Positions 50,669 through 63,506 of a stretch of DNA of 64,000 bases are shown here, piece by piece. Below the pieces are notes generated by a model, which did no database searches, was not told where the DNA came from, and worked only from the letters and a program-made list of their open reading frames with translations. A program made the position numbers and the translations under genes. The stretch is taken from NCBI RefSeq assembly GCF_008369325.1, contig NZ_VOBI01000003.1:248001-312000 (forward strand), in the 5' to 3' direction. Numbering within the stretch: position 1 is the stretch's first letter; each line of letters starts with the position of its first letter. This DNA comes from Pseudomonas sp. ANT_H12B. Lineage in GTDB: Bacteria > Pseudomonadota > Gammaproteobacteria > Pseudomonadales > Pseudomonadaceae.

Positions 50669-51769
50669 ATGCAGACACTCAAGGTCGATCTAGGCGAACG
50701 CAGCTACCCGATTCATATTGGCGAAGGTTTGTTGGATCAGCCCGAGTTGCTGGCTCCGCATGTTCGCGGGCGGCAAGTGGCAATCATCTCCAACGAGACC
50801 GTGGCGCCGCTCTATCTCGAACGTTTGACCAAAAGCCTCGCTCAGTTTTCAGTCGTCTCCGTTGTGCTGCCCGACGGCGAGGCCTTCAAGACCTGGGAAA
50901 CCCTGCAGCTGATTTTCGACGGTCTGCTGACTGCACGACACGACCGCCGTACTACGGTCATCGCCCTCGGTGGCGGTGTGATTGGTGACATGGCCGGTTT
51001 TGCTGCCGCCTGCTATCAGCGCGGTGTCGATTTCATCCAGATCCCGACCACACTGCTGTCGCAAGTCGATTCCTCGGTGGGCGGCAAGACCGGGATCAAC
51101 CATCCGCTGGGTAAGAACATGGTCGGCGCCTTCTATCAGCCGAATGTTGTGCTGATCGATACCGCCACCCTCAACACCTTGCCGGCCCGCGAACTGTCCG
51201 CCGGGCTTGCTGAGGTCATCAAGTACGGGCTGATCTGCGACGAGCCGTTCCTGACCTGGCTTGAAGAAAACGTCGATCGCCTGCGCGCACTGGATCAGGT
51301 CGCCCTGACCTACGCCATTGAACGCTCCTGCGCGGCCAAGGCTGCGGTGGTCGGTGCCGACGAGCGGGAAACCGGCGTGCGCGCAACGCTCAATCTGGGT
51401 CATACCTTCGGCCACGCCATCGAAACCCACATGGGCTATGGTGTCTGGCTACATGGTGAGGCAGTCGCTGCTGGCACCGTAATGGCGTTGGAAATGTCCA
51501 CGCGTCTGGGCTGGATCAGCGAACAAGAGCGCGATCGCGGCATTCGTCTGTTTCAGCGTGCCGGCCTGCCGGTCATTCCGCCTGAAGAGATGACTGAAGC
51601 CGATTTTCTCGAACACATGGCAATTGACAAGAAAGTGATCGACGGTCGTTTACGCCTGGTGCTGCTGCGCCACATGGGCGAAGCGGTGGTGACCGACGAT
51701 TATCCGAAAGAGGTTCTACAGGCCACGCTGGGAGCGGATTACCGCGCCCTGGCTCAGCTTAAAGGTTAA
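50669..51769 (+). CDS. aroB: 3-dehydroquinate synthase
   Basis: Second step of the shikimate pathway. 366 residues. NAD-binding [11 protein letters not shown], substrate site [10 protein letters not shown] and metal ligands in [11 protein letters not shown] are conserved. A 140-base gap separates it from aroK, so it may have its own promoter. Confidence 0.97.
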   Translation: MQTLKVDLGERSYPIHIGEGLLDQPELLAPHVRGRQVAIISNETVAPLYLERLTKSLAQFSVVSVVLPDGEAFKTWETLQLIFDGLLTARHDRRTTVIALGGGVIGDMAGFAAACYQRGVDFIQIPTTLLSQVDSSVGGKTGINHPLGKNMVGAFYQPNVVLIDTATLNTLPARELSAGLAEVIKYGLICDEPFLTWLEENVDRLRALDQVALTYAIERSCAAKAAVVGADERETGVRATLNLGHTFGHAIETHMGYGVWLHGEAVAAGTVMALEMSTRLGWISEQERDRGIRLFQRAGLPVIPPEEMTEADFLEHMAIDKKVIDGRLRLVLLRHMGEAVVTDDYPKEVLQATLGADYRALAQLKG

Positions 51770-51779
51770 TAAGATCCCG

Positions 51780-53372
51780 ATGACTAGTTTGCACGCCGAC
51801 GAGGCTTTCCTCGGCCATTACCAGTTAAGTCATGACCCTTTCGCTCCACGGGTGCCTGGCTTCAAATTCTTTCCGGCTCAGCGCAAACCGGTGCTGGGGC
51901 AACTGCATCACCTGGCCCGCTACAGCCAGTTGCTGTTGGTGGTCACTGGCCCGCAAGGCAGTGGCAAGACCCTGTTGCGGCAGGCCCTGGTGGCCAGCAC
52001 CAACAAGCAATCGGTGCAGAGCGTGGTGGTTTCCGCCCGTGGCGCCGGTGATGCGGCCGGCGTGCTGCGTCAGGTGGCTCAGGCGCTGAACGTCGCCCAG
52101 GCCGAGATCGGCGCGATTCTGGCTCAAGTGGTGCAACTTGCGCTTACCGGGCAGGAAGTCTATTTGCTGGTGGATGACGCCGAGCAACTCGACGAGTCCG
52201 CGCTGGAAGCCTTGCTGGCCCTGGCCGCCGGTGCACCGGAAGGCCGTCCGCACGTGTTCCTGTTCGGTGAGTCGTCGCTGATTGCTCAACTTGAAGCGCT
52301 GAGCCTTGAGGAAGAGCGTTTCCACGTCATCGAATTGCAGCCTTACACCGAAGAAGAAACCCGCGAATATCTGGACCAGCGGCTCGAAGGCGCCGGTCGG
52401 GGTATCGAACTTTTCACCGCAGATCAGATCTCTGATATTCACGAAAGCTCCGACGGTTGGCCTGGCACCATCAACCAGGTCGCCCGCGATGCAATGATCG
52501 AAGCCATGATTGCCAGCCGCTCAGCGGTCAAGCGTCCAAGTATGGGGTTCAACATGCCGAAGAAACACGTATTGGCGATTTCCGCCGTCGTCGTGGTCGC
52601 GGTAGTCGCCGCCTGGTTGATGCCAGGTCGCAGCAAAGCACCGACCACCGGCGCACCTGCCAACGAACAGGCACAACTGCCACTGGGTCAGGGTACGCCG
52701 CAACCTAATAGCGGTGGCGCGCCTGCCGTCGAATTCGCCGGTAACTCGCAACCGATGCCATTGCCGCTCGTGGGCAACTCGCAGCCGGTCATGCGTGGTC
52801 CGCTGGCTGAAGCCGCCGGTGGTATCACCGAAGGCGACGACGGTGTGCCAGTCGAAGGTTCCAGCGCTACGCCGCCGACCGTGACCACGACTGCACCGCC
52901 AGCAGGTCTCTCGGCCGGCCCTGCACCGACACCGGCCGCCAAGCCTGCACCAGCACCGACACAAGTCGCGACCGCCAAGCCAGTCCCGGTAGCGCCTGCC
53001 GTGAAGCCGGCTCCAGCGCCAGCCAAACCAGCCGCTGCTGCCGCCAAGCCCGCCGAGAAACCAACCACCGTGGCCAAGGCCGCCGGTGGCACTTGGTACG
53101 CAGGTCAGGCGTCGGGTAATTACGTGGTGCAGATCCTCGGCACCAGCTCGGAATCAGCCGCGCAAAACTTCGTGAAAGAGCAGGGCGGCGAGTACCGTTA
53201 TTTCAAGAAAGTGCTCAACGGCAAACCGCTTTACGTCATCACCTACGGCAGCTTCGCCAACCGCGATGCAGCCCTTAGCGCCATCAAGGCCTTGCCAGCG
53301 AAGGTGCAGGCTGGTAAACCTTGGCCTCGCACTGTCGCCAGCGTCCAACAGGAACTGGCAACAGCTCGCTGA
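51780..53372 (+). CDS. DamX-like AAA/SPOR protein
   Basis: 530 residues. N-terminal ATPase domain (about 1-240) with Walker A GPQGSGKT at 67-74 and LLVDDAEQLD as Walker B; one helix at about 263-281 (LAISAVVVVAVVAAWLM); a Pro/Ala-rich linker; C-terminal SPOR domain (about 448-525). In E. coli DamX sits after aroB and localises to the septum through SPOR; dam normally follows it there but is missing here. The N-terminal ATPase domain is an ExeA-like feature. Confidence 0.85.
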   Translation: MTSLHADEAFLGHYQLSHDPFAPRVPGFKFFPAQRKPVLGQLHHLARYSQLLLVVTGPQGSGKTLLRQALVASTNKQSVQSVVVSARGAGDAAGVLRQVAQALNVAQAEIGAILAQVVQLALTGQEVYLLVDDAEQLDESALEALLALAAGAPEGRPHVFLFGESSLIAQLEALSLEEERFHVIELQPYTEEETREYLDQRLEGAGRGIELFTADQISDIHESSDGWPGTINQVARDAMIEAMIASRSAVKRPSMGFNMPKKHVLAISAVVVVAVVAAWLMPGRSKAPTTGAPANEQAQLPLGQGTPQPNSGGAPAVEFAGNSQPMPLPLVGNSQPVMRGPLAEAAGGITEGDDGVPVEGSSATPPTVTTTAPPAGLSAGPAPTPAAKPAPAPTQVATAKPVPVAPAVKPAPAPAKPAAAAAKPAEKPTTVAKAAGGTWYAGQASGNYVVQILGTSSESAAQNFVKEQGGEYRYFKKVLNGKPLYVITYGSFANRDAALSAIKALPAKVQAGKPWPRTVASVQQELATAR

Positions 53373-53378
53373 AGATTC

Positions 53379-53399
53379 GGCGGCCTTACCCAGGCCGCC
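53379..53399 (+). terminator. GC-rich stem-loop after the DamX-like gene
   Basis: GGCGGCC-TTACCCA-GGCCGCC, 6 bases after the stop codon. It lacks a T-run, so either a Rho-assisted end or a transcript-stabilising hairpin. Confidence 0.4.
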
Positions 53400-53722
53400 T
53401 CTCCCGGCACCTCAAAATTTCTACAAGTGCATGCCGCCTCTACAGGCCGCGTGCCTTGTGGTGTCTGCGTCACAGTAGTCTTTGAGTCGTTGCGGTCAAA
53501 ATTAAAAAAGTTTTGACTAGCACAGCGTATCGCTTTAAACCTTTCACAAATGCGACATAGATTTACGACATTTCGTCGTCGAATTTGTGAGCCTCCGTGT
53601 CGGTGTGTACAATGACCTCCCTTTTGCCTCCGCAAAGCTGGCGTACGTTCGGCGCGGATGGCAAGTGGTTGAATTGAAAAGAAATTTGCCTCGATAAGAG
53701 GCAGCCTGGTGAGAAAGTGTCT
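53400..53722 (+). promoter_or_regulatory. gltB upstream region with candidate promoters
   Basis: No gene seen. Best promoter: TTGTGA (53585-53590), 17 bases, TACAAT (53608-53613). A second weaker one is TTGACT (53513-53518) with TTTAAA (53534-53539) at 15 bases. Transcription from the first would give a leader of about 100 bases. Confidence 0.5.
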
Positions 53723-56700
53723 ATGAAAGCAGGTCTGTACCAACCAGATGAATTCAAGGATAACTGCGGTTTCGGCCTGATAGCCCATATGCAGGGCGAG
53801 CCCAGCCATACCCTTTTGCAAACGGCCATCGAGGCCCTGACCTGCATGACCCACCGCGGTGGGATCAACGCCGACGGCAAAACCGGTGACGGTTGCGGTC
53901 TGCTGATTCAAAAGCCGGATGTGTTCCTGCGAGCCATCGCCCAGGAAACCTTCGGCGTCGAACTGCCCAAGCAATATGCAGTGGGCATGGTCTTCTTCAA
54001 CCAGGACCCGGTCAAAGCCGAAGCCGCTCGCGAGAACATGAACCGCGAGATCCTCGCTGCTGGCCTGACCCTCGTCGGCTGGCGCAAAGTGCCGATCGAC
54101 ACCAGCGTCCTCGGCCGCCTGGCCCTTGAGCGCCTGCCGCAGATCGAGCAAGTGTACATCGGCGGTGAAGGCCTGAGCGATCAGGACATGGCCGTCAAGC
54201 TGTTCACCTCCCGTCGTCGCTCGTCCGTGGCCAACGCCGCCGACGCCGATCACTACGTCTGCAGCTTTTCGCACAAGACCATCATTTATAAAGGCCTGAT
54301 GATGCCGGCGGATTTGACCGCCTTCTATCCAGACCTCAGCGACCAGCGCCTGCAAACTTCGATTTGCGTGTTCCACCAGCGCTTTTCGACCAACACCCTG
54401 CCGAAATGGCCGCTGGCTCAGCCGTTCCGCTTCCTCGCCCACAACGGCGAAATCAACACCATCACCGGTAACCGCAACTGGGCCGTGGCCCGTCGGACCA
54501 AGTTCACCAACGATTTGATGGACCTGGAAGAACTCGGCCCGCTGGTCAACCGTGTCGGTTCCGACTCCTCCAGCATGGACAACATGCTCGAGTTGATGGT
54601 CACCGGTGGTATCGACCTGTTCCGTGGCGTGCGGATGATCATTCCGCCTGCGTGGCAGAACGTCGAAACCATGGACCCGGACCTGCGTGCGTTCTACGAA
54701 TACAACTCGATGCACATGGAACCGTGGGACGGCCCGGCCGGCGTGGTAATGACCGACGGTCGCTACGCGGTGTGCCTGCTCGACCGTAACGGTCTGCGTC
54801 CGGCGCGTTGGGTCACCACCACGAACGGTTTCATCACCCTGGCCTCGGAAATCGGTGTCTGGAACTACCAGCCTGAAGACGTGATCGCCAAGGGCCGCGT
54901 TGGCCCGGGTCAGATCTTTGCCGTGGACACCGAAACCGGTCAGATCCTCGATACCGACGCCATCGATAACCGCTTGAAGTCGCGTCATCCGTACAAGCAA
55001 TGGCTGCGCAAGAATGCCCTGCGCATCCAGGCGACCATGGAAGACAACGACCACGGTTCGGCGTTCTACGACGTTGACCAACTCAAGCAGTACATGAAGA
55101 TGTACCAGGTCACTTTCGAAGAACGTGATCAAGTGCTGCGTCCGCTCGGCGAGCAAGGCTACGAAGCCGTCGGCTCGATGGGCGACGATACGCCGATGGC
55201 CGTGCTGTCCCAGCGCGTGCGCACGCCGTACGACTATTTCCGCCAGCAGTTCGCGCAGGTTACCAACCCGCCGATCGACCCGCTGCGTGAAGCCATCGTC
55301 ATGTCGCTGGAGATCTGCCTCGGTGCCGAGCGCAACATCTTCCAGGAGTCGCCGGAACACGCCTCGCGTGTGATCCTCAGCTCGCCGGTCATTTCGCCGG
55401 CCAAGTGGCGCTCGCTGATGAACCTCGACCGTCCGGGCTTCGAGCGCGCGATCATCGACCTCAACTACGACGAAAGCGTCGGCCTCGAAGCGGCCATCCG
55501 CAACGTTGCCGATCAGGCTGAAGAAGCCGTGCGCTCCGGCCGTACCCAGGTCGTGCTGAGTGACCGTCACATTGCCCCGGGCAAGTTGCCGATCCATGCT
55601 TCCCTGGCCACCGGCGCGGTGCACCATCGCCTGACCGAAAAAGGCCTGCGTTGCGACTCCAACATCCTCGTGGAAACCGCCACTGCTCGCGATCCGCACC
55701 ACTTCGCCGTGTTGATCGGTTTCGGCGCCTCGGCGGTCTATCCGTTCCTGGCCTACGAAGTGCTGGGCGACCTGATCCGTACCGGTGAAGTCCTGGGCGA
55801 CCTCTACGAGGTGTTCAAAAACTACCGCAAAGGCATCACCAAAGGTCTGCTGAAGATCCTGTCGAAGATGGGCATCTCGACCATCACGTCGTACCGCGGT
55901 GCGCAGCTGTTTGAAGCCATTGGCCTGTCCGAAGAAGTCTGCGACCTGAGCTTCCGTGGCGTACCGAGCCGCATCAAAGGTGCGCGTTTCGTCGACATCG
56001 AAGCCGAGCAGAAAGCCCTGGCCGCCGAAGCCTGGAGCCCGCGCAAGCCAATCCAGCAGGGCGGTTTGTTGAAGTTCGTCCACGGTGGCGAATATCACGC
56101 GTACAACCCGGACGTCGTCAGCACCTTGCAAGCCGCTGTGCAGCAGGGCGACTACAGCAAGTTCAAGGAATACACGGCGCTGGTGGACAACCGTCCGGTG
56201 TCGATGATTCGCGATATGTTCAAGGTCAAAACCCTGGACACGCCGCTGGACATCAGCGAGATCGAACCGCTGGAATCGGTGCTCAAGCGCTTTGACTCCG
56301 CGGGCATCTCCCTCGGCGCCTTGTCGCCGGAAGCTCACGAAGCCCTCGCCGAAGCGATGAACCGCCTCGGTGCGCGTTCCAACTCCGGCGAAGGCGGCGA
56401 AGACCCGGCGCGTTACGGCACCATCAAGAGCTCGAAAATCAAACAGGTTGCGACTGGCCGTTTCGGTGTGACCCCGGAATACCTGGTCAACGCTGAAGTG
56501 CTGCAGATCAAAGTCGCTCAGGGCGCCAAGCCCGGCGAAGGGGGTCAGCTGCCAGGCGGCAAGGTCAACGGTCTGATCGCCAAGCTGCGTTATGCAGTGC
56601 CGGGCGTGACCCTGATCTCGCCTCCACCGCACCACGACATCTATTCGATCGAAGACTTGTCGCAGCTGATTTTCGACCTGAAACAAGTCAACCCGAAGGC

Positions 56701-58168
56701 CCTGGTCTCGGTGAAGCTGGTGGCAGAAGCGGGCGTCGGCACCATCGCTGCCGGTGTGGCCAAGGCCTACGCGGACTTGATCACCATCTCCGGCTACGAC
56801 GGTGGCACCGGTGCATCGCCGCTGACCTCGATCAAATACGCGGGTGCTCCGTGGGAACTCGGCCTGGCCGAAACCCATCAGACCCTGCGCGGCAACGACC
56901 TGCGCGGCAAGGTCCGGGTACAGACCGACGGCGGCCTGAAAACCGGCCTCGACGTGATCAAGGCAGCCATCCTCGGCGCTGAAAGCTTCGGCTTCGGCAC
57001 CGCGCCAATGATCGCGTTGGGCTGCAAATACCTGCGCATCTGCCACCTGAACAACTGCGCCACCGGCGTCGCGACTCAGAACGAGAAGCTGCGCAAGGAT
57101 CACTACATCGGGACCGTCGACATGGTGGTGAATTTCTTCACCTACGTCGCCGAAGAAACCCGTGAGTGGCTGGCCAAGCTGGGCGTGCGCTCTCTTGAGG
57201 AGCTGATCGGTCGTACCGATCTGCTGGACATCCTCGAAGGCCAGACCGCCAAGCAACAACACCTGGACCTGACCCCGTTGCTGGGCAGCGATCACATCCC
57301 GGCAGACAAACCACAGTTCTGCCAGGTTGAGCGCAACCCGCCATTCGACAAAGGCCTGCTGGCCGAGAAAATGGTCGACATGGCCACCTCGGCCATCAAC
57401 GACATGAGCGGCGCCGACTTCGCGCTGGATATCTGCAACTGCGACCGTTCGATCGGCGCGCGGATCTCCGGTGAAATCGCTCGCAAGCATGGCAACCAAG
57501 GCATGGCGAATGCGCCGATCACCTTCCGCTTCAAAGGGACGGCCGGTCAGAGCTTCGGTGTGTGGAACGCTGGCGGCCTGAACATGTACCTGGAAGGCGA
57601 CGCCAACGACTACGTCGGCAAAGGCATGACCGGTGGCAAGCTGGTCATCGTTCCGCCCAAGGGCAGCGTCTACAAGACTCAGGACAGTGCCATCATCGGC
57701 AACACCTGCCTGTACGGCGCCACTGGCGGCAAGTTGTTCGCCGCCGGTACCGCGGGCGAGCGTTTCGCGGTGCGTAACTCTGGTGCTCACACCGTGGTGG
57801 AAGGCACGGGCGATCACTGCTGCGAATACATGACCGGTGGTTTCGTCTGCGTGCTGGGCAAGACCGGTTACAACTTTGGTTCAGGCATGACCGGCGGTTT
57901 CGCCTACGTGCTCGACCAGGACAACACCTTCGTTGACCGGGTCAACCACGAACTGGTGGAAATCCAGCGGATCAGCGGCGAAGCGATGGAAGCCTATCGC
58001 AGCCACCTGCAACGCGTGCTGGACGAATACGTCGCGGAAACCGACAGCGAATGGGGTCGTAACCTCGCTGAAAACCTCGATGACTATCTGCGTCGTTTCT
58101 GGCTGGTCAAGCCCAAGGCTGCCAACCTGAAATCGTTGCTTTCCAGCACCCGTGCCAACCCGCAGTGA
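53723..58168 (+). CDS. gltB: Glutamate synthase, large (alpha) subunit
   Basis: 1481 residues. Transfers the glutamine amide to 2-oxoglutarate. The N-terminal glutaminase domain would be exposed by processing before Cys15 ([12 protein letters not shown]), its nucleophile. Then a central domain, an FMN/Fe-S synthase domain ([31 protein letters not shown]; the cysteines in [15 protein letters not shown] bind the 3Fe-4S cluster) and a C-terminal beta-helix rich in Gly (GGFAYVLD). ATG at 53723 chosen over GTG at 53717 because GGTGAG is then at a normal spacing. Confidence 0.97.
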   Translation: MKAGLYQPDEFKDNCGFGLIAHMQGEPSHTLLQTAIEALTCMTHRGGINADGKTGDGCGLLIQKPDVFLRAIAQETFGVELPKQYAVGMVFFNQDPVKAEAARENMNREILAAGLTLVGWRKVPIDTSVLGRLALERLPQIEQVYIGGEGLSDQDMAVKLFTSRRRSSVANAADADHYVCSFSHKTIIYKGLMMPADLTAFYPDLSDQRLQTSICVFHQRFSTNTLPKWPLAQPFRFLAHNGEINTITGNRNWAVARRTKFTNDLMDLEELGPLVNRVGSDSSSMDNMLELMVTGGIDLFRGVRMIIPPAWQNVETMDPDLRAFYEYNSMHMEPWDGPAGVVMTDGRYAVCLLDRNGLRPARWVTTTNGFITLASEIGVWNYQPEDVIAKGRVGPGQIFAVDTETGQILDTDAIDNRLKSRHPYKQWLRKNALRIQATMEDNDHGSAFYDVDQLKQYMKMYQVTFEERDQVLRPLGEQGYEAVGSMGDDTPMAVLSQRVRTPYDYFRQQFAQVTNPPIDPLREAIVMSLEICLGAERNIFQESPEHASRVILSSPVISPAKWRSLMNLDRPGFERAIIDLNYDESVGLEAAIRNVADQAEEAVRSGRTQVVLSDRHIAPGKLPIHASLATGAVHHRLTEKGLRCDSNILVETATARDPHHFAVLIGFGASAVYPFLAYEVLGDLIRTGEVLGDLYEVFKNYRKGITKGLLKILSKMGISTITSYRGAQLFEAIGLSEEVCDLSFRGVPSRIKGARFVDIEAEQKALAAEAWSPRKPIQQGGLLKFVHGGEYHAYNPDVVSTLQAAVQQGDYSKFKEYTALVDNRPVSMIRDMFKVKTLDTPLDISEIEPLESVLKRFDSAGISLGALSPEAHEALAEAMNRLGARSNSGEGGEDPARYGTIKSSKIKQVATGRFGVTPEYLVNAEVLQIKVAQGAKPGEGGQLPGGKVNGLIAKLRYAVPGVTLISPPPHHDIYSIEDLSQLIFDLKQVNPKALVSVKLVAEAGVGTIAAGVAKAYADLITISGYDGGTGASPLTSIKYAGAPWELGLAETHQTLRGNDLRGKVRVQTDGGLKTGLDVIKAAILGAESFGFGTAPMIALGCKYLRICHLNNCATGVATQNEKLRKDHYIGTVDMVVNFFTYVAEETREWLAKLGVRSLEELIGRTDLLDILEGQTAKQQHLDLTPLLGSDHIPADKPQFCQVERNPPFDKGLLAEKMVDMATSAINDMSGADFALDICNCDRSIGARISGEIARKHGNQGMANAPITFRFKGTAGQSFGVWNAGGLNMYLEGDANDYVGKGMTGGKLVIVPPKGSVYKTQDSAIIGNTCLYGATGGKLFAAGTAGERFAVRNSGAHTVVEGTGDHCCEYMTGGFVCVLGKTGYNFGSGMTGGFAYVLDQDNTFVDRVNHELVEIQRISGEAMEAYRSHLQRVLDEYVAETDSEWGRNLAENLDDYLRRFWLVKPKAANLKSLLSSTRANPQ

Positions 58169-59620
<1,452 letters not shown>

Positions 59621-59639
59621 CCAAACGACACAAAACCCT

Positions 59640-59728
59640 GTGGGAGCGAGCCTGCTCGCGATAGCGGTAGATCAGTCAACAGAAGTGTTGAATGTGAAGC
59701 CCTCATCGCGAGCAGGCTCGCTCCCACA
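59640..59728. repeat. REPIN, 89 bp
   Basis: GTGGGAGCGAGCCTGCTCGC arm and its reverse complement, 19 bases after the gltD stop. Confidence 0.92.
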
Positions 59729-59860
59729 TTGGTTTCTGGTTGTCCGGAAGACTGCATTCCACCGCGACAAATTGACCCGATAGACAAAAGGCTGACCTGC
59801 AGCCGTGCCTTTTGCGTCGCGCTCTGAGAAAATGCCCACACTTTTTTTCCGGATGCCGAC

Positions 59861-60928
59861 ATGACTGCCCTGAAGAACGACCGTTTCCTTCGCGCCCTGC
59901 TCAAGCAACCCGTAGACGTCACGCCTGTCTGGATGATGCGTCAGGCCGGCCGCTACCTGCCTGAATACCGCGCCAGCCGTGCCAAGGCCGGCGACTTCAT
60001 GAGCCTGTGCATGAACCCGGAGTTCGCTTGCGAAGTCACGATGCAGCCGCTCGACCGCTACCCACAACTGGACGCGGCGATCCTGTTCTCCGACATCCTG
60101 ACCATCCCCGATGCCATGGGCCAAGGCCTGTACTTCGAAACCGGTGAAGGTCCGCGCTTCAAAAAAGTCATCAGCACGATGGCTGATATCGAAGCACTGC
60201 CGATTCCTGATCCGCACAAAGACCTCGGCTACGTCATGGACGCGGTCAGCACCATCCGCCGCGAACTGAACGGCCGCGTGCCGCTGATCGGCTTCGCCGG
60301 CAGCCCATGGACCCTGGCCACCTACATGGTCGAAGGCGGCTCGTCGAAAGACTACCGCAAGACCAAAACCATGCTCTACGACAACCCGCAAGCCTTGCAC
60401 CTGCTGCTGGACAAGCTCGCGCAGACGGTCACCAGCTACCTCAACGGCCAGATCATGGCCGGGGCGCAAGCGGTGCAGATCTTCGATAGTTGGGGCGGTA
60501 GCCTTTCGGCGGCGGCGTACCAGGAATTCTCCCTGGCCTACATGCGCAAAATCGTCAGCGGCCTGATCCGCGAGCACGAGGGCCGCAAAGTGCCGGTCAT
60601 CCTGTTCACCAAGAACGGCGGCCTGTGGCTGGAAAGCATCGCCGATGTTGGCGCTGATGCGCTCGGCCTGGACTGGACTTGCGACATTGGCAGCGCCCGT
60701 GATCGCGTCGGCAGCAAAGTCGCCCTGCAAGGCAACATGGACCCGACCGTGCTCTACGCCAAGCCAGAAGCCATCCGCACCGAAGTCGGTCGAATCCTCG
60801 CCAGCTATGGCAAGGGCAGCGGCCACGTGTTCAACCTCGGCCATGGCATCACGCCTGAAGTCGACCCGGAACACGCGGGCGCCTTCCTGCGCGCGGTGCA
60901 TGAACTGTCGGCGCAGTATCACGAGTGA
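59861..60928 (+). CDS. hemE: Uroporphyrinogen decarboxylase
   Basis: Decarboxylates uroporphyrinogen III to coproporphyrinogen III in heme synthesis. 355 residues. The signature [16 protein letters not shown] is at about 21-36 with the substrate-holding Arg residues, and [15 protein letters not shown] follows. Own transcript is likely, since a REPIN lies on each side. Confidence 0.98.
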   Translation: MTALKNDRFLRALLKQPVDVTPVWMMRQAGRYLPEYRASRAKAGDFMSLCMNPEFACEVTMQPLDRYPQLDAAILFSDILTIPDAMGQGLYFETGEGPRFKKVISTMADIEALPIPDPHKDLGYVMDAVSTIRRELNGRVPLIGFAGSPWTLATYMVEGGSSKDYRKTKTMLYDNPQALHLLLDKLAQTVTSYLNGQIMAGAQAVQIFDSWGGSLSAAAYQEFSLAYMRKIVSGLIREHEGRKVPVILFTKNGGLWLESIADVGADALGLDWTCDIGSARDRVGSKVALQGNMDPTVLYAKPEAIRTEVGRILASYGKGSGHVFNLGHGITPEVDPEHAGAFLRAVHELSAQYHE

Positions 60929-60960
60929 TCGTGACGGTCTGATAAACACCCGGCTTTAAT

Positions 60961-61049
60961 GTGGGAGCGAGCTTGCTCGCGATGAGGCCATAACATTCAA
61001 CATTTAAGTTGGCTGTTATGCCGCCATCGCGAGCAGGCTCGCTCCCACA
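60961..61049. repeat. REPIN, 89 bp
   Basis: GTGGGAGCGAGCTTGCTCGC arm, right arm with the CCTG variant (GCGAGCAGGCTCGCTCCCAC). Between the convergent hemE and MFS genes. Confidence 0.92.
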
Positions 61050-61078
61050 GTTGTTTATGGTTGACTGCATATTTGTGT

Positions 61079-62353
61079 TTAAACCTTTACACCGCCGAGC
61101 GGCGGCAGCTTCGCCAGTTTCAACGCCACCAGCAGCGCAATCACCAGCAACCCGCCAATGAACAGCCCGATCCCGTTCCACCCGCCCATGTGCCAGAACA
61201 CACCGCCCGCCGTACCGGCAATACTCGACCCGGCGTAGTAGCTGAACAGATAAAGCGACGACGCCTGCCCCTTGGCTTTGATCGCCCGGCGCCCAATCCA
61301 GCTGCTCGCCACCGAATGCGCGCCAAAGAAACCGAAGGTAAAAATCAACATGCCGATGATCACCAGCGGCAGTGACGTAAACATCGTCAGCGCCAGGCCC
61401 GCGAGCATCAAAACAATTGTTGCCCACAACACTTTGCGCCGGCCCAGTTTGTCGGCCAGCGAACCGATTTTCGCCGAGCTATAAATCCCCGACAGGTACA
61501 CCACCGACAGCAGCCCGACGAAGGCCTGATCCATGTGGTACGGCTCGGCCAGCAAGCGATAGCCGATGTAGTTGAACAGCGTGACGAATGCGCCCATCAG
61601 CACGAACGCTTCGACAAACAGCAGCGGCAGGCCGGCATCGCGAAAGTGCATGGCGAAGCCGTCAATCAAGCTGCGCGGGTGCAGCGAGCGAGCGCGGAAG
61701 TTGCGTGATTCGGGGAGAATTTTCCAGAACACCGTCGCCGCAATGAGTGCCAGGCCGCCAATCACCAGCATCGCCGTGTGCCAGCTGACAAAGTCGATCA
61801 GCACGCCGGTGATCAAGCGTCCGCTCATCCCGCCAATCGCGTTCCCGCCGATGTACAAGCCCATTGCCAGGCCGATGTGCTGCGGGTGGATCTCTTCGCT
61901 CAGGTAAGTCATGGCAACCGCCGCCAGGCCGCTTAACGACAACCCGATCAATGCGCGCATCACCAATACGCCTTGCCAGCTCGGCATCATCGCGCTGGCC
62001 ATGGTGCACAGTGCCGCGGCAAACAACGCCGCGACCATCACCGGTTTACGTCCGACACGGTCGGAGATCGGGCCAGTGATCAGCAGGCCAATGGCGAGCA
62101 TGCCGGTGGCCACCGACAGGATCAGGCTGCTTTGCGCCGCATTGATGGAGTATTCGTGGGACAGCAGCGGCATCATCGGCTGCACGCAGTAGAGCAGGGC
62201 AAAGGTCGCGAAACCGCCGGAGAACAGCGCCAGCACTGTGCGCATGAACATCGGCGTGCCTTTTTCGATGTAGATCTCTGCAAGTTCGGCGACGACATCG
62301 TCGAGCGGAGCCGGTGGAACTTCATGGGCAAGTGGAACAACAGCAGTTTTCAC
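61079..62353 (-). CDS. MFS transporter, YnfM-like drug/proton antiporter family
   Basis: About 424 residues, 12 predicted helices. The loop motif GPISDRVGRKP between helices 2 and 3 is the MFS signature; the sequence resembles E. coli YnfM. Substrate unknown. GTG start at 62353 has GAGG six bases upstream; an in-frame TTG at 62386 lacks a ribosome site. Divergent from a LysR regulator that probably controls it. Confidence 0.82.
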   Translation of the reverse strand: MKTAVVPLAHEVPPAPLDDVVAELAEIYIEKGTPMFMRTVLALFSGGFATFALLYCVQPMMPLLSHEYSINAAQSSLILSVATGMLAIGLLITGPISDRVGRKPVMVAALFAAALCTMASAMMPSWQGVLVMRALIGLSLSGLAAVAMTYLSEEIHPQHIGLAMGLYIGGNAIGGMSGRLITGVLIDFVSWHTAMLVIGGLALIAATVFWKILPESRNFRARSLHPRSLIDGFAMHFRDAGLPLLFVEAFVLMGAFVTLFNYIGYRLLAEPYHMDQAFVGLLSVVYLSGIYSSAKIGSLADKLGRRKVLWATIVLMLAGLALTMFTSLPLVIIGMLIFTFGFFGAHSVASSWIGRRAIKAKGQASSLYLFSYYAGSSIAGTAGGVFWHMGGWNGIGLFIGGLLVIALLVALKLAKLPPLGGVKV

Positions 62354-62421
62354 TTCAGACCTCGGGGAACGCAGCCGGTCAGGCAATGTAAAAAAGCATA
62401 TAGCTGGCTAATGATTCAATC

Positions 62422-62431
62422 CAATATATTG
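62422..62431. promoter_or_regulatory. CAATATATTG palindrome in the MFS-LysR divergent region
   Basis: Perfect 10-base palindrome in the 119-base gap between the two divergent starts; a candidate part of a LysR-type operator. Confidence 0.25.
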
Positions 62432-62472
62432 TTCGACCTGTTTGAGAGGTTTTACGGCCTAATGGAGTTTTC

Positions 62473-63375
62473 ATGGAATTGCGTCACCTGCGCTACTTCA
62501 TTGCCGTCGCCGAAGAACTGCACTTCGGCCGCGCCGCTCAGGTGCTGGGCATCTCGCAACCACCGTTGAGCCAGCAGATTCAGGCGCTGGAACAGGAGGT
62601 CGGGGCGCGGTTGTTCGAGCGGACCAATCGTCGGGTCGAGCTGAGTGAAGCCGGTCGGTTGTTTCTGGAAGAGGCGCGGCTGGTGCTGGCGCAGGTCGAC
62701 AAAGCGGCGGATGTGGCGCGACGGGCGCAGTTGGGTGAGTTGGGCGAACTGAAGATTGGCTTCACCTCGTCGGCACCGTTCAACTCGACGATCCCTCAGG
62801 CGATTTTTTCGTTTCGCCAGCGATTTCCGGCAGTGCACTTGAATCTGCGGGAGATGAGCAGTACTCAAGTGGCCGATGCGCTAGTGGATGAATCGATCGA
62901 GGTCGGCATCATGCGGCCGTTGGGATTGCCGGATTCACTCAGCGTGGTGGAACTGATGCGTGAGCCGCTGGTGGCCGTGCTCAGTTCCAAGCATCCGCTG
63001 GTGGCCGGCAGCGAGGAAGGGTTGTTTCTGTCAGCCTTGGCCCTCGAACCCTTCGTATTTTTCCCACGCAGTTATGGCAGTGGTCTGTACGCGCAGTTGC
63101 TCAGCCTGGCCCGGGATGCCGGTTTCAGCCCGCACTTTGCCCAAGAGGCCGGCGAGGCGATGACCATCATCGGGTTGGTGGCAGCAGGGCTCGGCGTATC
63201 CGTGCTGCCGGCGTCTTATCAGCGTATGCGCATCGATGGTGTGGTCTATCGCCCTCTGCTCGATCCAGCGGCGGTGTCGGCGGTATGGCTGGTGCAGCGC
63301 AAGGATCAGAAATCGCCGATGGCCAAGGCGTTTGTTGAGTTGTTGACGCGCAAGGTTGAGCCGCTGAAGGCGTGA
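62473..63375 (+). CDS. LysR-family transcriptional regulator
   Basis: 300 residues. Winged helix-turn-helix at about 1-60 (FGRAAQVLGISQPPLSQQIQALE) and a periplasmic-binding-protein-like effector domain (about 92-295). Divergent from the MFS gene, the usual layout of LysR regulator and target and like the ynfL-ynfM pair of E. coli. Effector unknown. Confidence 0.92.
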   Translation: MELRHLRYFIAVAEELHFGRAAQVLGISQPPLSQQIQALEQEVGARLFERTNRRVELSEAGRLFLEEARLVLAQVDKAADVARRAQLGELGELKIGFTSSAPFNSTIPQAIFSFRQRFPAVHLNLREMSSTQVADALVDESIEVGIMRPLGLPDSLSVVELMREPLVAVLSSKHPLVAGSEEGLFLSALALEPFVFFPRSYGSGLYAQLLSLARDAGFSPHFAQEAGEAMTIIGLVAAGLGVSVLPASYQRMRIDGVVYRPLLDPAAVSAVWLVQRKDQKSPMAKAFVELLTRKVEPLKA

Positions 63376-63390
63376 CTGCTGCGCAGTCAT

Positions 63391-63412
63391 TCGCGAGCAG
63401 GCTCGCTCCCAC
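63391..63412. repeat. Single REP unit
   Basis: TCGCGAGCAGGCTCGCTCCC followed by ACAG; no inverted partner within 100 bases, so a solitary REP rather than a REPIN. Confidence 0.85.
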
Positions 63413-63506
63413 AGGGTTCTTCGGGATGACGCCATAGCGCTTCAAGGTTTTGTTGGATACGGCCGATAACCGTCATTGGACTCATCACAAACTATGGAGA
63501 TACAGG

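Noticed and set aside
53243..57817. 1524-codon open frame antisense to gltB
   Set aside because: It mirrors the gltB codon pattern of a GC-rich genome, has no domain or ribosome site, and gltB is certain on the other strand.
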